From Paenibacillus naphthalenovorans (GTDB lineage Bacteria > Bacillota > Bacilli > Paenibacillales > NBRC-103111), in assembly GCF_900099895.1 (NCBI RefSeq), contig NZ_FNDY01000014.1, forward strand, positions 1 through 64,000: 64,000 bases of DNA, in the 5' to 3' direction. Shown here piece by piece: positions 35,353 through 44,376 of the stretch. Every line of letters begins with the position of its first letter. The first letter of the stretch is position 1. A program made the position numbers and the translations under genes. Below the pieces are notes generated by a model. It did not search any database, was not told the origin of the DNA, and saw only the letters and a list, made by a program, of their open reading frames with translations.

Positions 35353-36747
35353 GTGATAAAACCACTCAAGCTGAACCAAAAATCCTCTTTAACGCTCCTG
35401 CTTGCTTTTGTCATGCTGGTTTTGGCGGCATGCGGGGGAACGACTGCCGGCGGGGGCGACAGCAAGCCTGAGGCAGGCGAAGCCAATGGAACGGAAGCGC
35501 CGAAGGCCTCCGAGCCGGTCAAAGTCGTGTGGTGGCACTCGATGAGCGGAGAGCTCGGCAAAGCGGCGGACAAGCTGGTAGCCGACTTTAACGCCTCGCA
35601 AAAGAATGTCGTGGTGGAGGCCGTATTTCAAGGCACCTATGATGAGAGCCTGAACAAAATGAAGGCGTCCATGGATTCCAAGAGTGGCCCGGCGTTGATC
35701 CAGGTATATGAAATCGGCAGCCGCTTCATGATCGATTCCAAAGCGATCACCCCGATACAGCAGTTTATCGATGAGGAGAAATTCGATATATCCGCATTGG
35801 AAGAAAATATTTTGAACTATTACACCTTCGACGGCAAGCTGTATTCGATGCCTTTTAACACGTCCAACCCGATCCTGTACTACAACAAGGATATGTTTAA
35901 AGCGGCCGGCCTCGACCCGGAAAAGCCGCCGGCCACGTATGAAGAAGTAGCCGAAGCCGCAAAGAAGCTGACCAAGGACGGACAAACGGGCGCCTCCTTC
36001 GCCATTTACGGCTGGTTCATAGAGCAGTTCTTCGCTAACCAGGGCGCCGAGCTCGTCAATAACGGCAACGGGCGTACAAGTCCCGCAACGGACTCGCTGC
36101 TGGGAAGCGAGGCGGGCGTCAAAACGATGACTTGGTGGAAGCAAATGATCGATGACAAAACGATGCTCAACCTCGGACGTAAAACGGACGATACGAAAAA
36201 AGCGTTCGCCGCCGGACAAATCGCCATGACGCTGGATTCCACGGCAGCTTTGCGCGGCATCGTGAACGCAGCGGAAGGCAAATTCGAAGTCGGCACCGCC
36301 TTTCTGCCGAAGCCCAAGGACGCTCAAGACGGCGGCGTTATCGTTGGCGGCGCGAGCTTATATATCCTGAACAACCGATCCGAAGCCGAGCAGAAGGGCG
36401 CCTGGGAATTCATCAAATTCCTGACCGAACCGAAGCAGCAGGCCTTCTGGTCCGTCAACACGGGATACTTCCCGATTACGAAAAAAGCATACGACGAACA
36501 GCTTGTTAAGGATAATATGGCGAAATATCCGCAGTTTAAAACGGCGGTAGACCAGCTGCACCAAACCAAAGCAAACAAAGCGACGCAGGGCGCAGTCATG
36601 GGCGTTTTCCCTGAAGCGCGTCAGCTCACCGAAGGGGCGATCGAGGAAATTCTGAACGGCAAAAAATCGCCGAAAGAAGCTCTCGACAGCGCAGCAAAGG
36701 AAATTTCCACCCGAATCCAACAGTACAACAAAACCGTGAGCAAGTAA
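35353..36747 (+). CDS. Extracellular solute-binding lipoprotein, UgpB type
   Basis: The 464-residue lipoprotein has a signal peptide ending in the lipobox LAAC (about residues 24-27), a low-complexity linker rich in Gly/Ala/Glu, then a family-1 solute-binding domain (VVWWHSMSGELGKAADKLVADFN, PFNTSNPILYYNKDMF, YFPITKKAYD). This fold is shared by maltose-, multiple-sugar- and glycerol-3-phosphate-binding proteins; WWHSMSG favours the UgpB group. GTG start after AAAGGAGAGATCAACC. Followed by a terminator, it is the last gene of the operon. Confidence 0.82.
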   Translation: MIKPLKLNQKSSLTLLLAFVMLVLAACGGTTAGGGDSKPEAGEANGTEAPKASEPVKVVWWHSMSGELGKAADKLVADFNASQKNVVVEAVFQGTYDESLNKMKASMDSKSGPALIQVYEIGSRFMIDSKAITPIQQFIDEEKFDISALEENILNYYTFDGKLYSMPFNTSNPILYYNKDMFKAAGLDPEKPPATYEEVAEAAKKLTKDGQTGASFAIYGWFIEQFFANQGAELVNNGNGRTSPATDSLLGSEAGVKTMTWWKQMIDDKTMLNLGRKTDDTKKAFAAGQIAMTLDSTAALRGIVNAAEGKFEVGTAFLPKPKDAQDGGVIVGGASLYILNNRSEAEQKGAWEFIKFLTEPKQQAFWSVNTGYFPITKKAYDEQLVKDNMAKYPQFKTAVDQLHQTKANKATQGAVMGVFPEARQLTEGAIEEILNGKKSPKEALDSAAKEISTRIQQYNKTVSK

Positions 36748-36756
36748 GCAAAAGCA

Positions 36757-36803
36757 TACGACAAAGCCGAGGGGAATTGCACCGCCCTCGGCTTTGTTTG
36801 GCT
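36757..36803. terminator. Bidirectional terminator after the ugp-type operon
   Basis: CAAAGCCGAGGG...CCCTCGGCTTTG is a long stem followed by TTTGG on the plus strand. It serves the binding-protein gene and probably the convergent FAD-dehydrogenase gene. Confidence 0.9.
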
Positions 36804-36804
36804 T

Positions 36805-38238
36805 CTATATTTTTTCGATCATGCTGCGGGCGACCCATACGCCTGCCGCGCCCGCTTGCGCCAGCCCCCGGGTCACGCCTGCGCCGTCCCCTCCGCAGTA
36901 CAAGCCCTCGATCTCCGTCTCCAGGCGCTCGGTAAGCTTGGGCCTTGCCGAGTAAAACTTGGCTTCTACACCGTAGAACAATGTGTGCTCGGACGCAATG
37001 CCCGGAGTCACCTTGTCCAGCGCCTCCACCATCTCAATCAGGCTCTTCATCGTATTGTAAGGAAGCACCAAACCCAGATCGCCCGGCACCGCTTCTTTGA
37101 GCGTCGGCTCCAAAAAGCCCTCCTTGATTCTCGTTTCCGTGGAACGTCTGCCCCGGATAATATCGCCGTATTTCTGTACGATGACCCCGCCGCCGGATAA
37201 ATCGTTGGCCCGCTTGCATATTTCCCGCGCATACTCATTCGGCTTATCGAACGGCTCCGTAAACCGGTGCGACACCAGCAGCGCGAAGTTCGTATTGGTT
37301 GAGCCGAGCGCAGGGTCTTTATAGGCATGGCCGTTAGCGGCCATCACTCCGGAATGATTTTCAACGACCACATGGCCGGACGGATTGCTGCAGAAGGTGC
37401 GTACGCGCGTACCGACCGACGTATTGAAGATGAATTTTCCTTCGTATAAATGCTCGTTGATTTCATGCATCACCACATCGGACGTTTCCACACGCACACC
37501 TACGTCCACCTGATTGTTATACATTTTGAGACGGCGCTTGCGCAGCACCTCGGTGAGCCAGGCCGATCCGTCCCGGCCGGGAGCGACCAGCACCTTGTCG
37601 GCTTCAACTTCTTCACCGTTTTTGAGGACGATACCTTGGATACGGTGCCCGTCCTCCGTCTTTGTCGTCAACAGATCGGCTACCTCCGTCTTGAACTGCA
37701 TATCGATTTTGGTTTTCAAGTAGGCGCTGATGGAGCGCAGGATTTCCAGGTTTTGCTCGGTGCCCAGATGCCTTACCTGAGCCCTCAGCAGCTTCAGCCC
37801 GGCCGCATAACCCCGCTGTTCTATGGAGCGGACCACTGGAGTGGTCGGATCGGTTACGTTCTCCGTCGCCCCGTGTTTGAGATTGATGGCGTCCACATAG
37901 CGGATCAAATCGAGCACACGCGATGGAGGGAGATAATCCGTCAGCCAGCCGCCGAATTCGGTCGTAATGTTGAACTTGCCGTCGCTGTACGCCCCGGCTC
38001 CGCCGAAACCGGCGGTAATCGAACAGGCCGGTAAACAGCCGGCGTACTCCTTTTTGCCTGCAGGCGGCGGACACAGCTGAATCTTCTCCTCTAGGATGGG
38101 ACATCTTCTGCTGTCAATATCGTGCCCTTTATCAATCAGCAGCACCTTGAGCTGAGGCGCTTTCAATGTCAGCTCGTACGCTGCGAAAATTCCGGCCGGT
38201 CCGGCTCCGACAATAATAACATCGTATCGTTTGTTCAT
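36805..38238 (-). CDS. FAD-dependent NAD(P)-binding dehydrogenase, YhiN/HI0933-like
   Basis: The 477-residue protein begins MNKRYDVIIVGAGPAGIFAAYEL, a GxGxxG FAD-binding fold. The middle has SITAGFGGAGAYSDGKFN and DKVLVAPGRDGSAWLTEVL, and the C terminus GLYCGGDGAGVTRGLAQAGAAGVWVA, which closes the FAD site. Two clusters of Cys (CPILEEKIQLCPPP and CLPACS) may hold a metal site. Function in the family is unknown; related proteins are annotated as FAD-dependent oxidoreductases. Start by position of the fold and a GGAGG upstream (AAGGAGGCACACTC). Overlong upstream frame rejected. Confidence 0.78.
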   Translation of the reverse strand: MNKRYDVIIVGAGPAGIFAAYELTLKAPQLKVLLIDKGHDIDSRRCPILEEKIQLCPPPAGKKEYAGCLPACSITAGFGGAGAYSDGKFNITTEFGGWLTDYLPPSRVLDLIRYVDAINLKHGATENVTDPTTPVVRSIEQRGYAAGLKLLRAQVRHLGTEQNLEILRSISAYLKTKIDMQFKTEVADLLTTKTEDGHRIQGIVLKNGEEVEADKVLVAPGRDGSAWLTEVLRKRRLKMYNNQVDVGVRVETSDVVMHEINEHLYEGKFIFNTSVGTRVRTFCSNPSGHVVVENHSGVMAANGHAYKDPALGSTNTNFALLVSHRFTEPFDKPNEYAREICKRANDLSGGGVIVQKYGDIIRGRRSTETRIKEGFLEPTLKEAVPGDLGLVLPYNTMKSLIEMVEALDKVTPGIASEHTLFYGVEAKFYSARPKLTERLETEIEGLYCGGDGAGVTRGLAQAGAAGVWVARSMIEKI

Positions 38239-38548
38239 GAGTGAGTGTGCCTCCTTAGCATAATGAACGCAAACCAAAAAATCCCGGCTTCGAAAGGGTG
38301 CGGCAAAGCGCCCTGTTCGTAGCCAGGAATTTGCGGTTCCTTGGTAGAAACCCTTGACCCATATTGTCAAGGATATACGATCGGTAGAGTAAATATTAGG
38401 TTTTGAACACAACAGAATCATAAGTCAATTCTTGAATATTGTCAATGGCATATCGCAAAAATGTTCGTGTTCATCTTGCATTATTCGGATCAATTCCGTT
38501 TGCCGATATAACATTTAACCCGAAAGCCGAATGTTTTTGTCATCACAC

Positions 38549-38590
38549 GAAAGAAGGAAAGTGATCTGTCGTCACTTTCCTTCCCGTTTA
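38549..38590 (-). terminator. Terminator after the small hypothetical gene
   Basis: On the minus strand GGAAAGTGA...TCACTTTCC forms a stem around CGACAGA and is followed by TTCTTTC. It overlaps the stop of the 92-residue gene. Confidence 0.7.
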
Positions 38591-38866
38591 CATCCACCTT
38601 TTCGTTTTCGGTCTGCGGCTTGTTTGGCGCTTTCTTTTCCTTCCTGCGGAGACAGAGCTTCTCCCGTTTCTCGTACCGTTCAGCTTCAGCGGCTTTCCGG
38701 CTGCCGCTTGTGATTCGTTAATCAGCCGGGCTATTTTTTTTAAGACCGGAGACATTTGCTCCGCCGACTGGTAGATAGAACTCATTTTATCCAGCGCGCT
38801 GATGACTTCATCGAGACCTTCGTTCACGTTGCGGATGACCGCAGGGAACCTGTTCAACATATTCAA
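38588..38866 (-). CDS. Small hypothetical protein with a basic tail
   Basis: The 92-residue product has a helical N-terminal part (LNRFPAVIRNVNEGLDEVISALDKMSSIYQSAEQMSPVLKKIARLI) and a C-terminal tail very rich in Arg and Lys (GRKRKRQTSRRPKTKRWM). I do not recognise a family. The RBS AGAGGGTGATTGAAT is modest. The basic tail could bind nucleic acid or anionic polymer, but that is only a suggestion. Terminator directly at its end supports a real transcript. Confidence 0.55.
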   Translation of the reverse strand: MNMLNRFPAVIRNVNEGLDEVISALDKMSSIYQSAEQMSPVLKKIARLINESQAAAGKPLKLNGTRNGRSSVSAGRKRKRQTSRRPKTKRWM

Positions 38867-38927
38867 TCACCCTCTAATCGTTCCTCCGAATCTCAATTTA
38901 TTGTATGCAGCAATAAGCCCGGACGGT

Positions 38928-39527
38928 TTAGGCGGATGACCCGGATGCCCCGAGGGCCCGCAAAATAAATTCCCAGCTCTGCTTTGCAGTCGAACACGGA
39001 TCGTGGTGTGTATTTGAAAGAAGCGGTTGAAACGAATCATATTTCTTGTGAACCAGAATCATTCCGATGACCGTCATGAGGGCATGATCAAGCGAATCAA
39101 ATTGAAACCGGCCTTCCTCTCGCCCTTTTTCCAACAGCTCCCGAACCTTGAACCAAACGGGATAAGTAAACGAGGTAACGATCGGCTTGCGCGGAGAATT
39201 CATCATAATTTCCTGCTGTACAATGGTGCTGAGCTCCATGTCCGTCATGCTGAAGTGGATGATCTCATGAACGAGCAGCTTCAGCCCCTCCACCGGATCT
39301 TTGAAAACGCCCTCAAACTGGGCCAACCGGTGACCGGGAAAGAAGGATTCGAAAATCGCCCGAAACACCTTTTCTTTGCCCCCGAAATAATAGGAGATGA
39401 GAGCAACATTAGCGCCCGCTTCCTCACAGATTTGCCGTACACTGGTACCGTCAAAGCCTTGTTGTGCAAATAGCTTCTTGGCCGAAAGCAGTATGCGGAT
39501 CTTCATATCGGACTCGGTCTGTATCAT
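38928..39527 (-). CDS. TetR-family regulator next to a YhgE/Pip-type membrane protein
   Basis: The 199-residue TetR-type regulator has an N-terminal helix-turn-helix (KIRILLSAKKLFAQQGFDGTSVRQICEEAGANVALISYYFGGKEKVFRAIFE) and a divergent ligand-binding C domain. It lies just downstream of a YhgE/Pip-like transporter gene in the same direction, with a terminator between. It probably controls that transporter, by general rule of such pairs. Confidence 0.85.
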   Translation of the reverse strand: MIQTESDMKIRILLSAKKLFAQQGFDGTSVRQICEEAGANVALISYYFGGKEKVFRAIFESFFPGHRLAQFEGVFKDPVEGLKLLVHEIIHFSMTDMELSTIVQQEIMMNSPRKPIVTSFTYPVWFKVRELLEKGREEGRFQFDSLDHALMTVIGMILVHKKYDSFQPLLSNTHHDPCSTAKQSWEFILRALGASGSSA

Positions 39528-39589
39528 AATGCATCTCCTTACCGGATTCTTTTAATTTCATTATGTAACTTTCCCCCATAGAGTGCAAG

Positions 39590-39624
39590 CCAAAGGCCGG
39601 CAGGATGACTGCCTGCCGGCCCCG
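39590..39624 (-). terminator. Terminator after the YhgE/Pip-like gene
   Basis: On the minus strand GCCGGCAGGCAG-TCATC-CTGCCGGC forms a strong stem followed by CTTTGGCTTG, a weak T-tract. It separates the transporter gene from the TetR gene. Confidence 0.6.
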
Positions 39625-39631
39625 TCATATT

Positions 39632-40813
39632 TCAAGCCCCCGTTGCTGCGGTATTCGCTGTCTTCGAATGTTCCGCTGCGTCCGGAATCGTTCCGGTTTC
39701 CTTACGCAGGCCTGTTGCCAGAAGCCCGACCGCCGCGCAGACGGTCATGATGAGAGCCAGTGCACCGATATCACGCGCCGTTCCCGGACCTCCGAATAAC
39801 AGGTTCATAGCACCCTCTACCGCATAAGTAGCCGGCAGGTATTGGCTGATGGTAAAGTAAAAGCCGCCCAGGAGCTCACGCGGAACCATAGCGCCGGAAG
39901 ACACCAGTTGAATCGATAGCATGGAGATATTAAAGAGCATACCCGCCATGCCGAAAACGATCAAAAACATTTGCGAGAAAAACATGAATGTCATCAGGAA
40001 CAAGGCCTGGAACAGCCAGAAGGCCAGGAAACCGGAACCCATTTGTCCACCCAAAGCAACCACCAGCGAGGAACCGACCAGTGCAATCATGACGGCGGAC
40101 ACCGCATTGATGAAGACGCGGGCGCCGAATTTGCTCCATTTGGAATAACCCGCTCCGAGCATCCCCGTTGCCTGCTGCAGATTCATACCCATAATCATTG
40201 CGCCGACGAATGAAGCAAGCACCATCATCATCGGGATCATTTGGTTGTGCATCCCCTGAACCGGATTTGTAAATTCGAGATTCGCGGCCACCTTATCGGT
40301 CAATCCCCGGGCCATAGCCGCTGCTTCTTGCGCAGGAATATGGGCTTGTACCAGAATAGCTTGAGCGCCCGCTATCGCCGCTTCTTTGCCCACCGAGGCC
40401 GTCACGCCGCCGGCAACACTCTGCATCATGCTCTTGATCAGGGCCGGATTGGACTCGTTGATGGTATAGTTGATCTTCGCTTGCTGACCAGGGGTCTGCA
40501 GCTGCTTGGTAAATTCCGCAGGAATATGCAGCACCATCTGTACCTCACGCCCGTTCAGCATTTCCTTGGCTTTGTCCGCAGAGCGTTCGCTGATCAATTG
40601 AAAGGGCAGTGATTTTGTCAACTGCTCTTCCACTTTTCGTCCGAAACCGGGGTCATCGTTCACGACGGCGATTTTCAGTTGCTTCGTATTATCGTTCACG
40701 CCTTCATATCCGGTCATCCAAATCAGGCTGAATATAATTTGAAACATCATCGCCGTCATGATTCCTATCTTCGTAGCCGGCTTTTTCAAATACGCTTGTA
40801 AAGCTTGAAGCAT
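39632..40813 (-). CDS. YhgE/Pip-like ABC-2 family membrane protein
   Basis: The 393-residue protein has one N-terminal helix (about 14-34), a long extracytoplasmic domain (about 35-200: LKIAVVNDDPGFGRKVEEQLTKSLPF, NPALIKSMMQSVAGGV), then five or six C-terminal helices (MIPMMMVLASFVGAMIMGMN and following). This is the layout of DUF3533/YhgE/Pip and ABC-2 permeases, some linked to drug or bacteriocin export. No ATPase gene is adjacent. Probably controlled by the neighbouring TetR regulator. Confidence 0.8.
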   Translation of the reverse strand: MLQALQAYLKKPATKIGIMTAMMFQIIFSLIWMTGYEGVNDNTKQLKIAVVNDDPGFGRKVEEQLTKSLPFQLISERSADKAKEMLNGREVQMVLHIPAEFTKQLQTPGQQAKINYTINESNPALIKSMMQSVAGGVTASVGKEAAIAGAQAILVQAHIPAQEAAAMARGLTDKVAANLEFTNPVQGMHNQMIPMMMVLASFVGAMIMGMNLQQATGMLGAGYSKWSKFGARVFINAVSAVMIALVGSSLVVALGGQMGSGFLAFWLFQALFLMTFMFFSQMFLIVFGMAGMLFNISMLSIQLVSSGAMVPRELLGGFYFTISQYLPATYAVEGAMNLLFGGPGTARDIGALALIMTVCAAVGLLATGLRKETGTIPDAAEHSKTANTAATGA

Positions 40814-41112
40814 GGTCTTTCTCTCCTCTTATGTATATATGTTAAATGCTTATTTTAATTAAACGTTTGTTTGAATCATATGAAATATCTTCCCTATTGT
40901 CAATACCTTACTACAGGGATTTGTTCGGGTATCCGATCCACCCTCGCAAGGCTCCCTGTTCTCCTGTAAATGACCGAATGCCATTTATAGTAGCCGCGGA
41001 GTCAACACCGACATAAACTGTATTGACTTTTTCGCTGCCGCAGGGAGCCTTGACGCAGTGGCGGTGGAGCCGGTATTCGTTACCGCGCGTTACCGCCTGC
41101 GCTTAAGAAGCG
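40814..41112. repeat. Intergenic region with nested inverted repeats
   Basis: Between about 40939 and 41070 CAAGGCTCCCTG and CAGGGAGCCTTG form inverted repeats about 85 bp apart, with CCACC/GGTGG outside them. Two further small stems, TAAATG/CATTTA and GTCAA/TTGAC, lie inside. The arrangement suggests a folded non-autonomous element or a non-coding RNA, but I cannot name it. No coding frame is convincing. Confidence 0.4.
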
Positions 41113-41421
41113 TCAATGACAATGCCTGTGCTTGCTGCGCAGAATAATGACCAGCAGGATGAAGAGCACCAAAATGAGAGCCGCTGAAGTATAGCCGTGT
41201 CCATGCCAATGATGATGGTGATGTTTTTTCGGTGTATAGATGTTGATCTCCTCGTAGCTGGCATGCACGTTGATCGGCGCGGGATATACAGGCTGCGGCA
41301 GCGATACGGGCGATACGTACGTCGGCATCGGACCTATGTTCGGGCCTACATTCGATAGCGGAGCATAGGCCGTCGGACCGACATGCGTTTTTGGTACAGC
41401 GGTAGGTTGATACTTTTCCAT
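41113..41421 (-). CDS. His-rich small membrane protein, YjcZ-like C terminus
   Basis: The 102-residue protein starts MEKYQPTAVPKTHVGPT after GGAGGTGTTCGCCTT. The N-terminal 60 residues are Pro-rich with repeats of the type VGP(T/N)xxP. A run KKHHHHHWHGHG follows, then one hydrophobic helix YTSAALILVLFILLVIILRSK, much like the single helix of YjcZ-type sporulation proteins, and a His-rich tail. It may bind metal and could be spore- or membrane-associated; neither is shown. No obvious operon partner. Confidence 0.65.
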   Translation of the reverse strand: MEKYQPTAVPKTHVGPTAYAPLSNVGPNIGPMPTYVSPVSLPQPVYPAPINVHASYEEINIYTPKKHHHHHWHGHGYTSAALILVLFILLVIILRSKHRHCH

Positions 41422-41625
41422 AAGGCGAACACCTCCATAAGATTTGACGAAAGCACAAGAAGCCAGCTTCATTTCTTGTGTTTTTGCGCATTCAAGCGTT
41501 CCCGGGAACTCGTTACTTGCCTTACTTGAACACACCATTAGTCTATGGAGAGATACCCAACGGGAGCACGGTGTTCACCTATGCCCGGGAGAAAAATAGA
41601 CATTTACCGCCATCGGTCAAGGCAG

Positions 41626-41670
41626 GAAAAAAGCGTCCCATTCTGCTGTTTCCGGCAGAATGAAAGACGC
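41626..41670 (-). terminator. Terminator after the metallo-beta-lactamase-fold gene
   Basis: On the minus strand GCGTCTTTCATTCTGC and GCAGAATGGGACGC form a long, slightly bulged stem followed by TTTTTT. Confidence 0.9.
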
Positions 41671-41676
41671 CTTGGA

Positions 41677-42318
41677 TTAGACATACGGATTATGCTCCCG
41701 TTCATAGCCAATGCTGGTCCTCGGGCCGTGGCCCGGGTATACAATGGTATCGTCCGGCAGTTCGAACAGCTTGCCGTGGATCGAATCCAGCAGCTCCTGA
41801 TGACTCCCGCCCGGCAAGTCCGTACGTCCCACGGACAGCTTGAACAAGACGTCACCGCCGAACAAATGCTTGCCGTAGAGAAAGCTGACGCTTCCCGGGG
41901 AATGGCCTGGGGTATGGAACACCTTGAAGCTGCTGCCCAGTACCGATAAATTTTGCCCGTCGGCCAGCGAGTACTCGGCAGGAGCGGTAGTGATCGGTCC
42001 GGTAACATCAGGCCACCTGGCCGATCCGTTTTTCTTCGGATCCACCAGCCAATCCGCCTCGTCGTCATGCAAATAGACAGGGCAGCCCTTTAAACGGCGC
42101 AGCTCTTCTACCCCGCCTATATGATCAAAATGGGCATGTGTAAGCAGAATCGCTTCAATCTCCATGTCGGCCACGCGTTTGAGCAGCGGATTGGGATTCA
42201 TGCCGGGATCGATGACAACCGCTTTGTTCTCGCCGGGGAGCGAGATCAAATACGCATTCGTCTGCAGAGGACCCAGAGAGAACGACTCAATGACAAGTTC
42301 CTTCGTTTCCATCGTCAT
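41677..42318 (-). CDS. MBL-fold (glyoxalase II-like) metal-dependent hydrolase
   Basis: The 213-residue protein has the metallo-beta-lactamase fold: THAHFDHIGG (HxHxDH, about residues 60-69), a downstream His in FHTPGHSPGSVSF, GGDVLF (bridging Asp) and a C-terminal YPGHGP His. The pattern is that of glyoxalase II/YcbL-type hydrolases, which cleave thioesters. Its native substrate is not known. It follows a thioredoxin-like gene by 4 bp, so the two are co-transcribed. Confidence 0.85.
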   Translation of the reverse strand: MTMETKELVIESFSLGPLQTNAYLISLPGENKAVVIDPGMNPNPLLKRVADMEIEAILLTHAHFDHIGGVEELRRLKGCPVYLHDDEADWLVDPKKNGSARWPDVTGPITTAPAEYSLADGQNLSVLGSSFKVFHTPGHSPGSVSFLYGKHLFGGDVLFKLSVGRTDLPGGSHQELLDSIHGKLFELPDDTIVYPGHGPRTSIGYEREHNPYV

Positions 42319-42322
42319 CGGC

Positions 42323-42889
42323 TCAGAAGGAGGACAGCAGCTCGCGCAGTTCTTTTACGATGACGGTCTGGTAACCGGTCCCCTCACCGTACTGACGGCC
42401 CATTTCCTCACGCGCAATTTTGATTTTATCTTGATAATCCGCAGCTTCACGGTCCGGATTCTCTTGTTTGAATTTGATCATAACCTCCTGCACATGCTTC
42501 GGACGCGGTCCCCACTGTCCCAGCACAAATCCGCTGAAATCCGTGAAAATGACGATCGGAATCGCCTCTCCGCCCATGGTCAGAAATTGCTCCATCACAT
42601 CGGGATGCTCCTCTTTGATCAGAACTTCCGTCGGGATGCCGGAAATCTCCAAAGCGCGGAATACGACCGGCACATTGCGCACCACATCGCCGCACCAATC
42701 AGCAGCCAGAATAAGGCAGCGGAGGTCATCGCGGTTGTTCAGCGATTCAAAAAACGCCTTATCCTCTTCATCCTCCCACTTGAACAGATCGTACCACTCT
42801 TTGAATTTATCCTGATTCTTGGTCATCCCGTCGATAAACTGCTGCGGGGACAGCCCTTTGCGAAGCTTGCTGCTTAAGTTTTTGCTCAT
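42323..42889 (-). CDS. Thioredoxin-family protein
   Basis: The 188-residue protein matches the thioredoxin_9-type family: KWEDEEDKAFFESLNNRDDLRCLILAADWCGDVVRNVPVVF. The active site region reads WCGDV, with only one of the two redox cysteines, so it may act as a monothiol or bind a partner rather than as a disulfide reductase. Start MSKNLSSK after GGAGGAATGGATTCCG. Upstream of the MBL-fold hydrolase gene. Confidence 0.75.
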   Translation of the reverse strand: MSKNLSSKLRKGLSPQQFIDGMTKNQDKFKEWYDLFKWEDEEDKAFFESLNNRDDLRCLILAADWCGDVVRNVPVVFRALEISGIPTEVLIKEEHPDVMEQFLTMGGEAIPIVIFTDFSGFVLGQWGPRPKHVQEVMIKFKQENPDREAADYQDKIKIAREEMGRQYGEGTGYQTVIVKELRELLSSF

Positions 42890-42929
42890 CGGAATCCATT
42901 CCTCCTTCAAATGTGCTGCTATGGATTAT

Positions 42930-42975
42930 TGTACCAAAAAAAAAGTCCCCCCTCCAACCGGAACGGGGACCAAAC
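42930..42975 (-). terminator. Terminator after the DedA gene
   Basis: On the minus strand GTCCCCGTTCCGG...GGGGGGAC is followed by a long T-run (TTTTTTTTT). It lies about 20 bp after the stop codon. Confidence 0.8.
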
Positions 42976-42991
42976 AAGCATGATCATTTCC

Positions 42992-43606
42992 TTATCTTGG
43001 CACAGCTTTGCTGCGCTTTATCCATTTGATGATAATATACACCGCCGCCACAACGATAGCTGCAAAAATCAAGGGCTTCACATACGGGCCAGCCACCTGA
43101 TTGATCTGCTCCCAATTATCCCCCAGAGAGCGTCCGAGATAAACAAAAATGATGACCCATGGGATCGTCCCGAGCGTAGTATAGAACATAAACTTGGCCA
43201 ACGGCATACGCGCCATGCCCGCAGGGATGGAAATCGCCTGCCTCAGCACCGGGATGAAACGGGCCAGAAACACCATGACCGGACCGTAGCGATTGAACCA
43301 GTCCTCCGCGATATCCAGATGCTTTTTTTTCAGGTGCAAAAATTTGCCGAACTTGTCCAATGCCGGCCGGCCGCCGTAGCGTCCGATCCAGTACAGAATG
43401 ATCTGCTGGAACAAACACCCGAGGAGTCCGAACACGATGGCTCCGATCAATGAGATCTCCCCGCGCGAGATCAGATAACCGGCATAGGCCAGCACAATCT
43501 CACTCGGAATGACTTCCAGCATCAGGCCGATCAAAATCCCCCAAACGCCCAATCCCTCAACAAACCTTAACGCCGAAAGCACCAGTTCATGGAGCAGCTC
43601 ACTCAT
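42992..43606 (-). CDS. DedA/VTT-domain membrane protein
   Basis: The 204-residue protein has four or five transmembrane helices and the DedA signature FLARFIPVLRQAISIPAGMARMPLAKFMFYTTLGTIPWVIIFVYLG. Members are lipid scramblase-like or flippase proteins that recycle undecaprenyl or other lipid carriers. A second paralogue lies at 61.95-62.54 kb. No clear operon partner. Confidence 0.88.
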   Translation of the reverse strand: MSELLHELVLSALRFVEGLGVWGILIGLMLEVIPSEIVLAYAGYLISRGEISLIGAIVFGLLGCLFQQIILYWIGRYGGRPALDKFGKFLHLKKKHLDIAEDWFNRYGPVMVFLARFIPVLRQAISIPAGMARMPLAKFMFYTTLGTIPWVIIFVYLGRSLGDNWEQINQVAGPYVKPLIFAAIVVAAVYIIIKWIKRSKAVPR

Positions 43607-43826
43607 TTCTCCAGCCTCTTTCTTTTCTTCACAAATTTCTGTTCTTGTCTATTATTAGCCTATTTTATTCTAGCACACTCTTATGCATGCCGCATCCTCC
43701 AATGCTCCTGCAATAACAGTGCCGCCGCTTCATCTGTCCGGAAGCTCCGGAATTCGGCCGTGTCATGATCAGACAAGTTCCCGCATACATTGGTACAAAC
43801 GATCCTAATTCCTACAGGTGATGCTC

Positions 43827-44285
43827 ATGACCAAAATATTCGTGGTAAGCAAAAAAAGAATAAAAGCACTCAAAATCGGAGCCGCCGCCTTGCTGCTGGC
43901 CTCTGCCGCACTGCTCTTCTGGGAGCAGGACGAGATCCGCACCGTCATGAGTCCCGACGCTCCGGAACGAACCGTCAATCTGGTGACAGGTGAATTCAAA
44001 TCGACGGGACCGGACGGCAAGACGATTGAAGCGTATCGGTGGGACCCCGGTACCATTTACGTGAAAAAGGGGGAACGCATCCGCCTGAGCATTTACGGCG
44101 TAAACGGAGCGAGCCATCCCTTTATCATTGACGGAATGAACATTAAAGGCGAAGTGAAAAAAGGTCAGGAAACCGTTGTTTCCTTCCGTGCCGATAAACC
44201 CGGCATCTACAGGATCATATGCCTGACACACCCCGATATCGCTCATAACGGCCCGATGATCGGATATTTGGTGGTGGACGAATAA
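43827..44285 (+). CDS. Membrane-anchored cupredoxin-domain protein
   Basis: The 152-residue protein has an N-terminal basic stretch and one hydrophobic helix (about 14-33), then an extracytoplasmic cupredoxin fold. Likely copper ligands are His in ASHPFIIDGMN, Cys in IICLTHPD, His in the same stretch and Met in NGPMIGY, i.e. a H-C-H-M blue-copper set. An electron-transfer or copper-binding role is likely. RBS ACAGGTG is weak; the alternative GTG/ATG starts lie three codons upstream. Confidence 0.75.
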   Translation: MTKIFVVSKKRIKALKIGAAALLLASAALLFWEQDEIRTVMSPDAPERTVNLVTGEFKSTGPDGKTIEAYRWDPGTIYVKKGERIRLSIYGVNGASHPFIIDGMNIKGEVKKGQETVVSFRADKPGIYRIICLTHPDIAHNGPMIGYLVVDE

Positions 44286-44376
44286 CTTGGGAAACGGCAA
44301 CAGCGGGGGCCGCTCCGTGAGTACCCGTACCGCCTCCTTGCGCATAGCATAAAGCAAGGAAGGAGGTGCCGGACTC

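Noticed and set aside
34455-35573. A long minus-strand frame (372 codons) opposite the permease and binding-protein genes
   Set aside because: It is antisense to clearly recognisable ABC transporter genes and looks like low-complexity charged sequence.
41113-43606. A CRISPR array or a tandem-repeat locus in the 41-43 kb region
   Set aside because: The His and Pro repeats are short coding repeats. No evenly spaced direct repeats with unique spacers occur in the window.
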